The translations under genes were made by a program, and so were the position numbers. The notes beneath the pieces were generated by a model. That model worked only from the letters and a program-made list of their open reading frames with translations. It had not been told where the DNA came from and ran no database searches. A stretch of 35,705 nucleotides of DNA from an uncultured Alphaproteobacteria bacterium (GTDB lineage Bacteria; Pseudomonadota; Alphaproteobacteria; RF32; CAG-239): positions 1 through 35,705 of the forward strand of contig CAJTWX010000008.1 in assembly GCA_910580155.1 (NCBI GenBank), written 5' to 3'. Positions 13,902-21,560 of the stretch are shown here, one piece after another (the stretch's first letter is position 1; each line of letters opens with the position of its first letter).

Positions 13902-14864
13902 ATGACAACAGATTTTATTTCTGGTCTTGTGTCGGCTAAATCCTTAGTCAACAAAATTGGTTGCGGTCTTATGGTGCTGGCCATCGTGCTCTGCTTTTTC
14001 CACCTTTGGTGGGGTATCGGAGCATTCTTTGTAGTTGGCGCTCTGGTTTGCGGCGTCAATGCTCTCTGCATTGTGATGCCTGGAAATGCAGGTTACCAGA
14101 TTGTTCTGGGCAAGCTGCTAAACAGCCCGCTTGATGCCGGCTTACGATTTGTATGGCCCTTCATTACCTCTGTAACGGAGGTTGATGTCCGCTTGCAAAA
14201 GCACGAAGACACCAATACAATGAAAACCGCCAACCTCCGCGACATCACGTTGACGTACGCATTAACTTATCAGGTGGACAAACGGTATGTACATTTTTTG
14301 CACGCCGCCATCGGGGAAAATGAGTTCGTCAACAAGGCTCTTTGCCCGTGGCTTGACGCTGTAATGACCTCAATAGTAGCATCTAAAACTTACGAAGACA
14401 TCAACGGTAAAATCGCCGACTTATCTTCAGAGGTAAAAAATGCCTACTTGGACGAAGTCGAAAAACAGTGCAAAGCGCTAACCGGCAAGCTACCGGATCA
14501 CTCTGATGGAATAAATTTCTTCGCAAACATATCGGTGGCTATCATCGATGTTAAATTTGATGAAGAATACACGCAAGCCGTCTCAAAACTTGCCAAAACC
14601 ATCAAAGAAAAGGAGATAATCGAAGCTCAAGCCGAGCAGCTGAAAATCTCCGCCACAGCTAAAGCTGACGCGCTGCGTATCGAGGCTGAGGCTGAAGCCG
14701 CTGCTTTGAAGATCAAAGGTGATTCAGAGAACGAAATTCGCAAGAATCTCGGTAAAATTCTCAAAAGTCATCCCGAGCTCATCAAGGAAGAGCTTGCCAA
14801 AAACTTCCCGAAAGTTTTTGGAGGAAACTCTATAATCAACCTTGATGATATCCTCGGCAAGTAA
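13902..14864 (+). CDS. SPFH/Band 7 domain membrane protein
   Basis: 320 aa. Two adjacent hydrophobic helices occupy residues 18-36 and 38-58. An SPFH (stomatin/prohibitin/HflK/C) domain follows at about 59-230, with the typical opening PGNAGYQIVLGKLLNSPLDAGLRFVWPF and the element TANLRDITLTYALTYQVD. An Ala/Glu-rich coiled coil spans about 235-285 (AEQLKISATAKADALRIEAEAEAAALKIKGDSE), then a short C-terminal tail. Such proteins oligomerise on the inner membrane and organise microdomains or protease complexes. There is no partner hflK/hflC or NfeD gene next to it, so its specific role is open. The ATG lacks a clear ribosome binding site, which is unusual for this window. Confidence 0.85.
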   Translation: MTTDFISGLVSAKSLVNKIGCGLMVLAIVLCFFHLWWGIGAFFVVGALVCGVNALCIVMPGNAGYQIVLGKLLNSPLDAGLRFVWPFITSVTEVDVRLQKHEDTNTMKTANLRDITLTYALTYQVDKRYVHFLHAAIGENEFVNKALCPWLDAVMTSIVASKTYEDINGKIADLSSEVKNAYLDEVEKQCKALTGKLPDHSDGINFFANISVAIIDVKFDEEYTQAVSKLAKTIKEKEIIEAQAEQLKISATAKADALRIEAEAEAAALKIKGDSENEIRKNLGKILKSHPELIKEELAKNFPKVFGGNSIINLDDILGK

Positions 14865-14881
14865 TCTGTCCCTGTTTATTT

Positions 14882-14917
14882 CCCCGCTGTACAGCAATTG
14901 TACAACGGGGATTTTTA
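14882..14917 (+). terminator. Intrinsic terminator of the SPFH gene
   Basis: CCCCG and TGTACA pair with TGTACA and CGGGG (each with a one-base bulge) and are followed by ATTTTTATT. The remaining sequence to 15052 holds only a short GTTATATAAC palindrome near 14944 and no gene that I can support. Confidence 0.85.
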
Positions 14918-15052
14918 TTGTTTGGCTTTCCGAATCTCCCCAAGTTATATAACACAAAGTATGACAGATTAGCAAAAAGCGCCCCATTTATCTGAAAAAA
15001 CAAAATTTTTGCCATCCGTCTTTCCCCACTTGCCCACACCATAGAAAAAATT

Positions 15053-15081
15053 TTGCTTGATTTATTTTTTATCCATATTAT
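15053..15081 (+). promoter_or_regulatory. Predicted greA promoter
   Basis: TTGCTT (15053-15058), 17 bases, TATTAT (15076-15081). It would give a leader of about 120 nt containing the terminator-like hairpin at 15167-15198. Confidence 0.5.
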
Positions 15082-15166
15082 ACTGGTTGCCAGTAAGAAA
15101 CAAAGAGTGTTGGCTGTGCCGTTTGGTCGCAGTCAAATTTTTTCAAACTTTTTAATCAATGTCAAA

Positions 15167-15198
15167 CATCTGCCAAATCAGCAGATGGCTTATTTTTT
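15167..15198 (+). terminator. Terminator-like hairpin in the greA leader (candidate attenuator)
   Basis: CATCTGC (15167-15173) pairs perfectly with GCAGATG (15181-15187) around CAAATCA, followed by GCTTATTTTTT. It ends 2 bases before the AGGAG ribosome binding site of greA. In E. coli the greA leader also contains terminators that release the small RNA GraL, so an analogous attenuation is plausible. Confidence 0.6.
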
Positions 15199-15210
15199 AG
15201 GAGATGTGCA

Positions 15211-15684
15211 ATGGAAAAATTTCCACTGACTCAAAAAGGATTTTTACGGTTAGAGCAGGAACTCAAAACCTTAAAAGGCGTTGAACGTCCAAATATTATC
15301 GCGGCAATTGCCGAAGCCCGTTCACACGGTGATTTATCTGAAAATGCCGAATATTCCGCCGCTAAAGAAAAGCAAAGTTTCATTGAGGGGCGCATTCAGG
15401 AACTGGAAGCCGTTGTCAGCCGTGCGCAGGTTATTAACCCTGCCGAAGTAAAAGGAGATGTTATCCGTTTCGGCGCAACCGTTGCCGTTGTCGATGTCGA
15501 TACAGATATTGAAAATAGCTACCAAATTGTTGGTGACTATGAGGCAGATATTAACGAAAACAGAATCTCGCTTTCTTCTCCGCTTGCCAAAGCACTGATT
15601 GGTAAAGAGGTTGGTGATGAAGTAGTGTATACTGCCCCAGGCGGCAAAAAAACTTTTGAAGTTTTAGAAGTTTCGTATATCTAA
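15211..15684 (+). CDS. greA: Transcription elongation factor GreA
   Basis: GreA inserts its coiled coil into the RNA polymerase secondary channel and stimulates cleavage of backtracked transcripts. At 157 aa it is full length. The N-terminal coiled coil (about 1-75) carries the signature IAEARSHGDLSENAEYSAAKE, whose tip acidic residues (D and E of GDLSENAEY) coordinate the catalytic magnesium. The FKBP-like C-terminal domain (about 80-157) contains ISLSSPLAKALIGKEVGDEV. AGGAG precedes the ATG. The gene has its own promoter, a leader terminator and a strong terminator after the stop. Confidence 0.97.
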   Translation: MEKFPLTQKGFLRLEQELKTLKGVERPNIIAAIAEARSHGDLSENAEYSAAKEKQSFIEGRIQELEAVVSRAQVINPAEVKGDVIRFGATVAVVDVDTDIENSYQIVGDYEADINENRISLSSPLAKALIGKEVGDEVVYTAPGGKKTFEVLEVSYI

Positions 15685-15708
15685 AAACCGCAAAACAAGC
15701 AGATTATA

Positions 15709-15738
15709 TAAAAAGCCGGACATTTCCGGCTTTTTTTA
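15709..15738 (+). terminator. Intrinsic terminator of greA
   Basis: AAAAGCCGGA pairs with TCCGGCTTTT around a CATT loop and runs into T residues. Confidence 0.9.
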
Positions 15739-15753
15739 TTTGAGGAGAAGAAA

Positions 15754-16008
15754 ATGAAAGTATTTCCCGAACATATTGAACCCTGTCACTACGACTATGC
15801 CAACAAATGCGACTGCTCGGAAGACGACAAATGCGGCTGTGACTATCCTAACAACATTCCGCACGATTACAGCCTTGAATGTTTAAACGCCAATGAAACC
15901 GAAGAAGTCATCACCGATGCCCCGATGACAACAAGTGCGTTTGACCATACCGACAATCCTGCAGAAAGCGAAAAAGCCAAACAAAAAACACTTGACTCTC
16001 AAATTTAA
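15754..16008 (+). CDS. Small acidic cysteine-rich protein, unknown function
   Basis: 84 aa, preceded by a good GAGGAG ribosome binding site. The N-terminal half contains six cysteines: C11, the pairs C19xC21 and C27xC29, and C43, interspersed with His and Asp (CHYDYANKCDCSEDDKCGCDYP). The C-terminal half is polar, low in complexity and probably disordered. No signal peptide or membrane segment is visible, so it should be cytoplasmic. The spaced CxC pairs suggest metal binding, for example zinc, but I recognise no family. It begins only 16 bases after the greA terminator, so transcription could be read-through. A weak hairpin AAGAG/CTCTT with T residues (16063-16080) follows. Confidence 0.7.
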   Translation: MKVFPEHIEPCHYDYANKCDCSEDDKCGCDYPNNIPHDYSLECLNANETEEVITDAPMTTSAFDHTDNPAESEKAKQKTLDSQI

Positions 16009-16062
16009 AAACACCATACACACTCCTGATATACAATTAGTTACATATACATATATTTATTT

Positions 16063-16080
16063 AAGAGTTGCCTCTTTTTT
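16063..16080 (+). terminator. Weak terminator after the Cys-rich gene
   Basis: AAGAG (16063-16067) pairs with CTCTT (16072-16076) around TTGC and is followed by T residues. Short stem, modest support. Confidence 0.4.
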
Positions 16081-16274
16081 GAATCACTTAAAGAAAATGC
16101 AGCTCAAAGGTGGTTCCAAGCATCTCGGCTCGCTAACGTGCTATACAACCCGCAAGGAGTAATTGACCTTTAAGGCACCAGCCTTATAAATAATTTTGGT
16201 TTGATGCACAATAGCGTTTTGCAAGTAGTGGCGAGCGAAAGCAACAACAGATGAACTGCACCCCTCTCAAAAAA

Positions 16275-16323
16275 AGCCGCAGGCACAAAAAACCTGCCAA
16301 ACAGACGTCCATCTGGCTTTTTT
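16275..16323 (+). terminator. Branched hairpin terminator
   Basis: AGCC (16275-16278) pairs with GGCT (16315-16318), enclosing GCAGG/CCTGC and CAGA/TCTG hairpins, followed by six T. Confidence 0.5.
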
Positions 16324-16356
16324 CACCCGCCGCATTTTTGCCGCGGGTGTTTTTTT
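16324..16356 (+). terminator. Strong intrinsic terminator
   Basis: CACCCGC (16324-16330) pairs with GCGGGTG (16343-16349), followed by seven T. The T tract is only on the plus side, which sets the direction. Confidence 0.85.
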
Positions 16357-16426
16357 GTCTTAATAATTTAAACATTTTATAACTTATAATTGTTAGAGTA
16401 TTTCTAAATTCAGCTATAGGAATAAA

Positions 16427-16932
16427 ATGAAACAAACAACAAATCTCATACCACACATTACATTATTGCAAACATTTGCTGTATTTTGCGTCATACTGGG
16501 ACACGCCTTAGCCATTTACGGTGCTTCTCGGTACTTGGTTCCGCCTTTCCCTAACGCATCGGCAAAAGCCCTGCACAGTTTCATATACGCTTTTCATATG
16601 CCAATATTTCTCGTATGTATTATCTTTTCCGCTTCAACGGCCATTTGTGGTTTTTAATAACCTTATTCACAACCCAACTTCTATACATATTACTTTATTC
16701 TCTGCTTGCCAGACTACCAATCATACACAAAAATGTATTTCTTTTTCTAATCGCTCTTATTTGCCACAAATACGCCATTTCCTTAGGCCTTCCGCTTATA
16801 ATCCTTAAAAAAGCAATGGAATACCTAATCTATATTCACATCGGCAATGTTGTTGCCCAAAAATCAGCTATTATTGATAAATACATAACCCTAACCAACC
16901 TATTATACTTAATTCCAACCGTATTAGATTGA
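16427..16932 (+). pseudogene. Broken acyltransferase 3 family gene
   Basis: The first part, from 16427, encodes MKQTTNLIPHITLLQTFAVFCVILGHAL and then KALHSFIYAFHMPIFL. This is the start of an acyltransferase-3 (OatA/NodX-type) membrane protein, including the histidine of the GH motif in the first helix and the FHMP motif of the second. The frame then ends at 16657. From about 16630 another frame continues with NGHLWFLITLFTTQLLYILLYSLL and further hydrophobic helices to 16932, again typical of the family. A frameshift and a loss of internal sequence are both needed to explain this, and the total is about half the usual length. Such enzymes acylate surface sugars. It begins the AT-rich patch before the tRNA-Ser gene. 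Confidence 0.75.
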
Positions 16933-16988
16933 AATAAAAAAATCTTTAGTATCATAAAATATATTTTACTAAATTTGGATTTACATCT

Positions 16989-17269
16989 ATGTCTCTTATC
17001 AAAACAAACACAATAACTAAGTCTATCCAATTAACAGATGAATCTGTAAAAAATACAAAAATGTAACAATTCCCGATGCTTTATTGCAAACAATTTATAA
17101 TTCTATGGATATTCCAGAAATACGCAGCCTATATGGTAAACTAAATTCGATGAGACAGATAGAACCGGATATTTTCCCTCAACTATATAATCAAGCTCGC
17201 AAACATTATTATAAACTCGGAGCGCAATATAATACAAAGTCAAAACAAAAAATTAGGAAAAAGAAATGA
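16989..17269 (+). pseudogene. Small hypothetical gene with a one-base frameshift in an A-run
   Basis: An ATG at 16989 opens MSLIKTNTITKSIQLTDESVKNTK and stops at 17066. In a different frame the following codons read NVTIPDALLQTIYNSMD and continue to 17269, with no good start of their own (TTG at 17084). Adding one A in the run before ATGTAACA would join both into one plausible protein of about 93 aa with a basic tail (KSKQKIRKKK). It may be decayed, slippage-prone or a sequencing error. The stop overlaps the next gene (ATGA), which suggests it was once a translated operon member. I do not recognise the family. Confidence 0.5.
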
Positions 17270-17538
17270 CAATAAATGAATTCTCAGGGATTATTACAGC
17301 ACTTTCCACTATTTCTATGGCTGTTGTGGCCGCTTATTCTATTAAAATTAGGACCGCCGCCAAAAATTTATATTATAATGATACACCTCAAAATCCAATA
17401 ACATTACAAAATATACTGTTTTCCAATAATCCTAATGATGGCATTAACAAAAGAATAAATGAAATTGTTGAAGAAATTAAAATTAATTTAGAGCCAATCT
17501 ATAAAGACAAACAATTTAAATGGAAAAAACAACTCTAA
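17266..17538 (+). CDS. Small hypothetical membrane-anchored protein
   Basis: 90 aa. One hydrophobic helix lies at residues 7-27 (GIITALSTISMAVVAAYSIKI), followed by a polar, probably helical cytoplasmic part with NDGINKRINEIVEEIKINLEPIYKD. Its ATG overlaps the stop of the frameshifted gene upstream, so the two probably form a pair. No family is recognised. Base composition is AT-rich like the surrounding patch, which suggests recent acquisition. A hairpin at 17548-17586 follows. Confidence 0.55.
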   Translation: MTINEFSGIITALSTISMAVVAAYSIKIRTAAKNLYYNDTPQNPITLQNILFSNNPNDGINKRINEIVEEIKINLEPIYKDKQFKWKKQL

Positions 17539-17547
17539 AGTGACTTT

Positions 17548-17586
17548 GCAAAAATCGGCATTGTATGTAACTGCCGAAAATTTTGC
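17548..17586 (+). terminator. Hairpin after the small membrane protein gene
   Basis: GCAAAA and CGGCA pair with TGCCG and TTTTGC around a TTGTATGTAAC loop. The stem is long, but no clean T tract follows, so termination is uncertain. Confidence 0.45.
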
Positions 17587-17667
17587 ATTTTCTAACATAA
17601 AATAAGCTTACCATAGTCAATTCGGCGAAGTCAACTGCCGGCAAAGCCCACATTTCCGCCAGATACG

Positions 17668-17699
17668 AAAAAAGACGCTTTACCCAAGCGTCTTTTTTA
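17668..17699 (-). terminator. Terminator of tRNA-Ser (possibly bidirectional)
   Basis: AAGACGCTT pairs with AAGCGTCTT around TACCC, with A residues on one side and T residues on the other, so it can act on both strands. It lies just downstream of the tRNA on the minus strand. Confidence 0.8.
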
Positions 17700-17705
17700 T
17701 CAAAA

Positions 17706-17796
<91 letters not shown>

Positions 17797-17859
17797 ATAG
17801 ACACGCTTTCTATAACCTTTTTTTCAGTTTGGCAAGCATTATTTTCAATTTTCAAAAAA

Positions 17860-19146
17860 TTATTCTCTGCTGTCACGGCTCAAATTAACGCTAATCGGTA
17901 CATATTTCTCACTTTTTGAAGCTGTTTCGCGCCCTGCGTTCTGTTCGTCTAACATTTTTTGCCGGCGCTCTTCAATATTTTTCTTCTGCTCCTCATTATA
18001 GGCTTTACGCTCTTCTTCCAACCGTCCGGCGTGAAATTCTTTGGCTTTTTCAAAAATAACTTCATCCTTTTCCTCAGGCTTTTTAAACAACGCCCCTTTA
18101 ACTTTCAAAAACGCTTTCACCAACTGGTCAGTACTGATACTGTTCTTCGTCAAATCCACCCAGCCCGTAAAATGCCCGTTGCTCAAAAACTCTGAAAAAT
18201 CAATATAGAAATGCTTGGCTTTCTTTTTCTTCTTCGGCGCCAAAATCTTTTTAAGCTCATCTGCGCTGGGAATCCGCCCCAACGCCTGCGCAATCTGCTC
18301 GGGCGTGATGATACACTCGCTCAAATCAAGCTCCATAATATTAACGCCGGTAAAATCCAGCCCCGTAAAATCAACGCCTTTTAGGTTAACCTGCCGCAAA
18401 TCAATACGTTTCAAGTCCAAAAGCGAGAGGTTAATCCGCTGCAAATTCAACTTATGCGGATAATACACCGCCAGATATTCTACCAGCGCCTGCAATTCTT
18501 CAATTGCCAGCTCGTCCATCCGGATATCAATCAAGATAGCATCTTCAATATCCGCATCCCGAAGAATAACGCCTTCCATATTTGCGCCGGTAAAGTTTGT
18601 GCCTTTTAATTTCGCACCGGCAAAAACAGAGTCGCTCAAATCCGCACCTGATAAATCCGCACCTGATAAATCCGCACCACTAAAGTCCACTCCGCTCAAA
18701 TGAGCATCTTTAAAGTTTGCATCTTGTAAATTTGCTGCCGAAAAATCCGCGTTAGCTAAATTCTGTCCCGAGAAATCCGTTCCGACCAGATTTTGCCCAA
18801 CGTGATACTCACCACTAGCCATATTTTTCTTGCGGCCGTGCTCTGTATCATAGCGGTTAATCTCACCGGCAATAGCTCGCCACGAATGGCTGAATTCATA
18901 CAATTTACTCTCAATCTCGCCATCAACCGTTTCGCCGGCAAGCTGAGCGGCAAGCTCTTGTTCCATCATCTCGCGCGCCTTACCAAGCTGCGCATAATAA
19001 GAACGCAATTTTTCCAGACGAGCTGAAACGGGCTTTTCCACCTGCCCGTCGCCGATATTTGCAACAGGTGTAAACGAAACGCTCTCCAAATCAGTATCTG
19101 TCGGCAGTTTAGCTTGATGCTTCAATTTTTCTTCAGACGTATCCAT
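17860..19146 (-). CDS. Pentapeptide-repeat protein with charged C-terminal region
   Basis: 428 aa, read from the ATG at 19146, which follows an AAGGGG ribosome binding site; a TTG five codons earlier overlaps that site. Residues about 115-205 form about 18 pentapeptide repeats of the A(D/N)LSX type (TDFSGQNLANADFSAANLQDANF, then SGADLSGADLSGADLSD). A second short block lies near 235-270 (INLSLLDLKRIDLRQVNLKGVDF). These fold as a square right-handed beta-helix. The N-terminal 110 residues and the Lys/Glu-rich C-terminal 100 residues (about 330-428, KEFHAGRLEEERKAYNEEQKKNIEE) are probably helical or coiled. No signal peptide is visible, so it is likely cytoplasmic. Some family members mimic DNA against gyrase, others are scaffolds; nothing here decides. 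The gene contains perfect 15-bp tandem repeats. Confidence 0.88.
   Translation of the reverse strand: MDTSEEKLKHQAKLPTDTDLESVSFTPVANIGDGQVEKPVSARLEKLRSYYAQLGKAREMMEQELAAQLAGETVDGEIESKLYEFSHSWRAIAGEINRYDTEHGRKKNMASGEYHVGQNLVGTDFSGQNLANADFSAANLQDANFKDAHLSGVDFSGADLSGADLSGADLSDSVFAGAKLKGTNFTGANMEGVILRDADIEDAILIDIRMDELAIEELQALVEYLAVYYPHKLNLQRINLSLLDLKRIDLRQVNLKGVDFTGLDFTGVNIMELDLSECIITPEQIAQALGRIPSADELKKILAPKKKKKAKHFYIDFSEFLSNGHFTGWVDLTKNSISTDQLVKAFLKVKGALFKKPEEKDEVIFEKAKEFHAGRLEEERKAYNEEQKKNIEERRQKMLDEQNAGRETASKSEKYVPISVNLSRDSRE
18638..18678. repeat. 15-bp tandem repeat inside the pentapeptide gene
   Basis: The unit AAATCCGCACCTGAT occurs twice in full and once partly (18638-18678) and encodes GADLS units. 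Because 15 bases equal one pentapeptide, slippage would change repeat number without breaking the frame. Confidence 0.85.
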
Positions 19147-19197
19147 AAAGCCCCTTTTCAAAAACTGGCTCTATCATACACTATTTTTTTCAAAAAC

Positions 19198-20457
19198 TCA
19201 AGCCTCTAATAAATAATCCGGCCGTTTTTTATACAAAAACAAACATAAAAACACTGCCGGCAGCGCCAAAAGGGTACTTATAGCAAAAAATATCGGCCAC
19301 GATGTCAACTCCAAGACACTTCCTGATGTTGCCGCAAACACATCACGCGCAAACCCCGGCAATGAAGATAACAATGCATACTGAGTTGCCGTATAACCAC
19401 GATTGCATAACACGGACATAAATGCGATGATAGCCGTTGTTGCCATCCCCGAAGATAAATTCTCCAAAGAAATCGTAAACATCAGATACCACACATTATG
19501 CCCTATATAATAAAGCGGAATATAAAGCGCCGTTGTACAACCTTGAATCACCGCAAACAAGAGTAAGCCGCGCAAAAGCCCCGTTTTGTTAATCACATAT
19601 CCGCCCAAAAGCCCGCCAATAATAGTTGCAGCCATTCCATAAAGCTTTGAGATGTAGGCAATTTCAACTTTTGAAAACCCCAAATCCGCATAAAAAGGAT
19701 AAGCCATCGGCGCAAAATACGCATCGCTTAACCGATAACAAAACACAACAAGTAACGCCACGCCCCAATATTTTTTCTGCATAAAAGCTTTAAACGGCTC
19801 AACCAACGCATATTGCCAAATTGCACCATCCTGTTTTTGATACGGGCGGGAAACTGCCGGCTCACGCGCCCAAAGCACCGCCGCCCCTCCCAATAGCAAA
19901 CACAAAGCAATCATAAAATACACCGTGTTCCACGACACCACTGCCGCAAGCCCGATAGCCCCCGCGCTTGAGAGGACATTCCCGAGCCTGTAACCCAGCA
20001 CATACATTGTCGCCCCGTCTACCTCTTGCTCGGTATTTTCCGAAAACAGCTCAACCCGAAAAGCATCCAGCACAATATCCTGCGTTGCCGAAAAAAAACT
20101 GATAAGTAACGCTGCGGCAGCCATAAGCAAAATATTGTCATCAGGCGTCAGCGAAGAAAGCCAGAAGATACTGCCAAACAAACCGATTTGCGCAAACAAT
20201 GCCCAGCTGCGGCGTTTGCCTAAATTGCCAAGAACCGGCAACCGCATTGTTTCAACAATCGGGGCCCACAGCCATTTAAACGAATACGGTAGCCTGAGCA
20301 GCGAAAATGCCCCGATTGTCCGATAAGCAATATGATAATCTTTCAGCCACAATGACAACGTGCCGAAAACAAGCGCCAGCGGCAGCCCGCTCGCAAACCC
20401 GAACGCCACCGTTACCAACATCTCTTTAGTAAAAAACGCTTTAAGCTTCTTCGTCAT
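19198..20457 (-). CDS. ampG: AmpG-type muropeptide permease (MFS)
   Basis: 419 aa with about 12 membrane helices. The opening FGFASGLPLALVFGTLSLWLKD and then LPYSFKWLWAPIVETMRLPVLG..GKRRSW are the AmpG hallmarks, followed by FFSATQDIVLDAFRVE. AmpG imports GlcNAc-anhydroMurNAc peptides from the periplasm in symport with protons for cell-wall recycling, which matches the nearby murQ. The start overlaps the end of the upstream glycosyltransferase by 17 bases, and an AAGG ribosome binding site lies inside that gene, so the two are translationally coupled. Related AmpG-like MFS proteins of alphaproteobacteria can have other substrates, so transport specificity is inferred. Confidence 0.87.
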   Translation of the reverse strand: MTKKLKAFFTKEMLVTVAFGFASGLPLALVFGTLSLWLKDYHIAYRTIGAFSLLRLPYSFKWLWAPIVETMRLPVLGNLGKRRSWALFAQIGLFGSIFWLSSLTPDDNILLMAAAALLISFFSATQDIVLDAFRVELFSENTEQEVDGATMYVLGYRLGNVLSSAGAIGLAAVVSWNTVYFMIALCLLLGGAAVLWAREPAVSRPYQKQDGAIWQYALVEPFKAFMQKKYWGVALLVVFCYRLSDAYFAPMAYPFYADLGFSKVEIAYISKLYGMAATIIGGLLGGYVINKTGLLRGLLLFAVIQGCTTALYIPLYYIGHNVWYLMFTISLENLSSGMATTAIIAFMSVLCNRGYTATQYALLSSLPGFARDVFAATSGSVLELTSWPIFFAISTLLALPAVFLCLFLYKKRPDYLLEA

Positions 20458-21415
20458 TCAGATTAACCTTTTTTTCGACAATATACAGCGGGCGGTTCTT
20501 CACCTCAATAAAGATTCTGCCAATATACTCGCCTAAAATCCCCAGAATTATCATCTGTATCCCACCTAACAGCAAAATAAATACCAACAGTGACGCATAC
20601 CCCGGAACATCCGTTCCCCGCACTATCGTCCGGATAATGATATAAAGGGCATAAAGCATTCCGGTTGCAGACAGCAAAGACCCAAGATACGTCCACACCC
20701 GCAGTGGAAACGTGGTAGATGCCGTAATGCCATCCAACGCAAAATTCCACAATTTCCAATAGTTCCACTTACTAACACCGGCTCTTCTTTTTTGCCGCGT
20801 ATATTTAATCCCGCAGGATTTAAAGCCCGTCCACCCGAACACGCCTTTCATAAACACATTGCGCTCTTTAAGGCTCAATATTGCATCAATAACCTTACGG
20901 TCAATCAGCCGGTAATCACCGGCATTATACGGAATAGGGGATTTAGTCATCAGATTATAGGTTTTATAAAAAAGCTTAGCTGTCCACCTTTTAAGAAAAG
21001 TATCACTTTTTCGGTCATTGCGAATACCGTAAACCATATCATACCCTTCTTCCCATTTTTTTATAAACGCGCCAATCATCTCGGGAGGGTCTTGCAAATC
21101 CACGTCAATCGGAATAGCAGCCCGCCCGCGGCAAAACTTTAACCCCGCCATCATCCCGTATTCCTTACCGAAGTTACGCGAAAACTTAATCACCTTAATC
21201 CGCTCATCCTGTTGCGCCCGTTCTTCCAGCAAAGCATATGTAGCATCTTCCGAACCATCATCAATACACACAATCTCATAACTGTAACTTTTAAACTTGG
21301 CTAATTCCTTTTCCATCGTGTCAAAAAAGAACCCCAGACTTTCTTCTTCGTTATACATTGAAACAATAACGGATATATCCGGTTGCTGTTGAGTAAGGCT
21401 CTTAATTTTTTTCAT
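20441..21415 (-). CDS. GT2 polyprenyl-phosphate glycosyltransferase (DPM1/GtrB-like)
   Basis: 324 aa, read from the ATG at 21415, which has GGAG 6 bases upstream (a TTG five codons earlier is less likely). The GT-A catalytic domain covers about 15-230, with VSMYNEEESL, the donor motif IDDGSEDATY, SRNFGKEYGMMAGL and IDVDLQDPPEM (DxD). Two C-terminal membrane helices follow at about 235-300 and end in EYIGRIFIEVKNRPLYIV, as in GtrB, ArnC and DPM1 enzymes. Such enzymes transfer a sugar from a nucleotide donor to undecaprenyl phosphate on the cytoplasmic face. The gene is paired with ampG by a 17-base overlap, and a second enzyme of this kind is at 32456-33400. The sugar is unknown. Confidence 0.9.
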   Translation of the reverse strand: MKKIKSLTQQQPDISVIVSMYNEEESLGFFFDTMEKELAKFKSYSYEIVCIDDGSEDATYALLEERAQQDERIKVIKFSRNFGKEYGMMAGLKFCRGRAAIPIDVDLQDPPEMIGAFIKKWEEGYDMVYGIRNDRKSDTFLKRWTAKLFYKTYNLMTKSPIPYNAGDYRLIDRKVIDAILSLKERNVFMKGVFGWTGFKSCGIKYTRQKRRAGVSKWNYWKLWNFALDGITASTTFPLRVWTYLGSLLSATGMLYALYIIIRTIVRGTDVPGYASLLVFILLLGGIQMIILGILGEYIGRIFIEVKNRPLYIVEKKVNLNDEEA

Positions 21416-21560
21416 ATAATTCTCCGCCAAAACGGTTACAATTTCTCATTAATATTATGAGCTTATCTTTTTTTATGATAAAACACAATTTATTTGCCCT
21501 TTATTAACAGATTTAATATTAAACTCATTTATCGGCAATTTTATTCGGAGAACTTGAAGT

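Larger units (their letters stand above)
16098..16356 (+). ncRNA. Candidate structured RNA with rod-like fold (6S-like shape), ending in tandem terminators
   Basis: The 163-nt core is closed by TGCAG (16098-16102) with CTGCA (16256-16260). Helices nest strictly inside it: CATCT/AGATG (16121-16125 with 16249-16253), GCTCGC/GCGAGC (16128-16133 with 16231-16236), AACG and CTAT with ATAG and CGTT (16135-16144 with 16211-16218), and an apical AAGGC-ACCA-GCCTT hairpin (16172-16185). Large one-sided bubbles separate them. A long interrupted rod of this size recalls 6S RNA, but I cannot match conserved bases and the usual ssrS neighbours are absent. No protein reading frame is convincing on either strand. 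Terminators at 16275-16323 and 16324-16356 favour transcription on the plus strand. Confidence 0.4.

Noticed and set aside
14724..15042. Minus-strand frames between the SPFH gene and greA
   Set aside because: They cover the SPFH 3' end and its terminator, and no family features are seen.
16184..16456. Minus-strand frame in the candidate RNA region
   Set aside because: No ribosome binding site or protein-like pattern is visible, and it runs through terminator hairpins and the start of the acyltransferase remnant.
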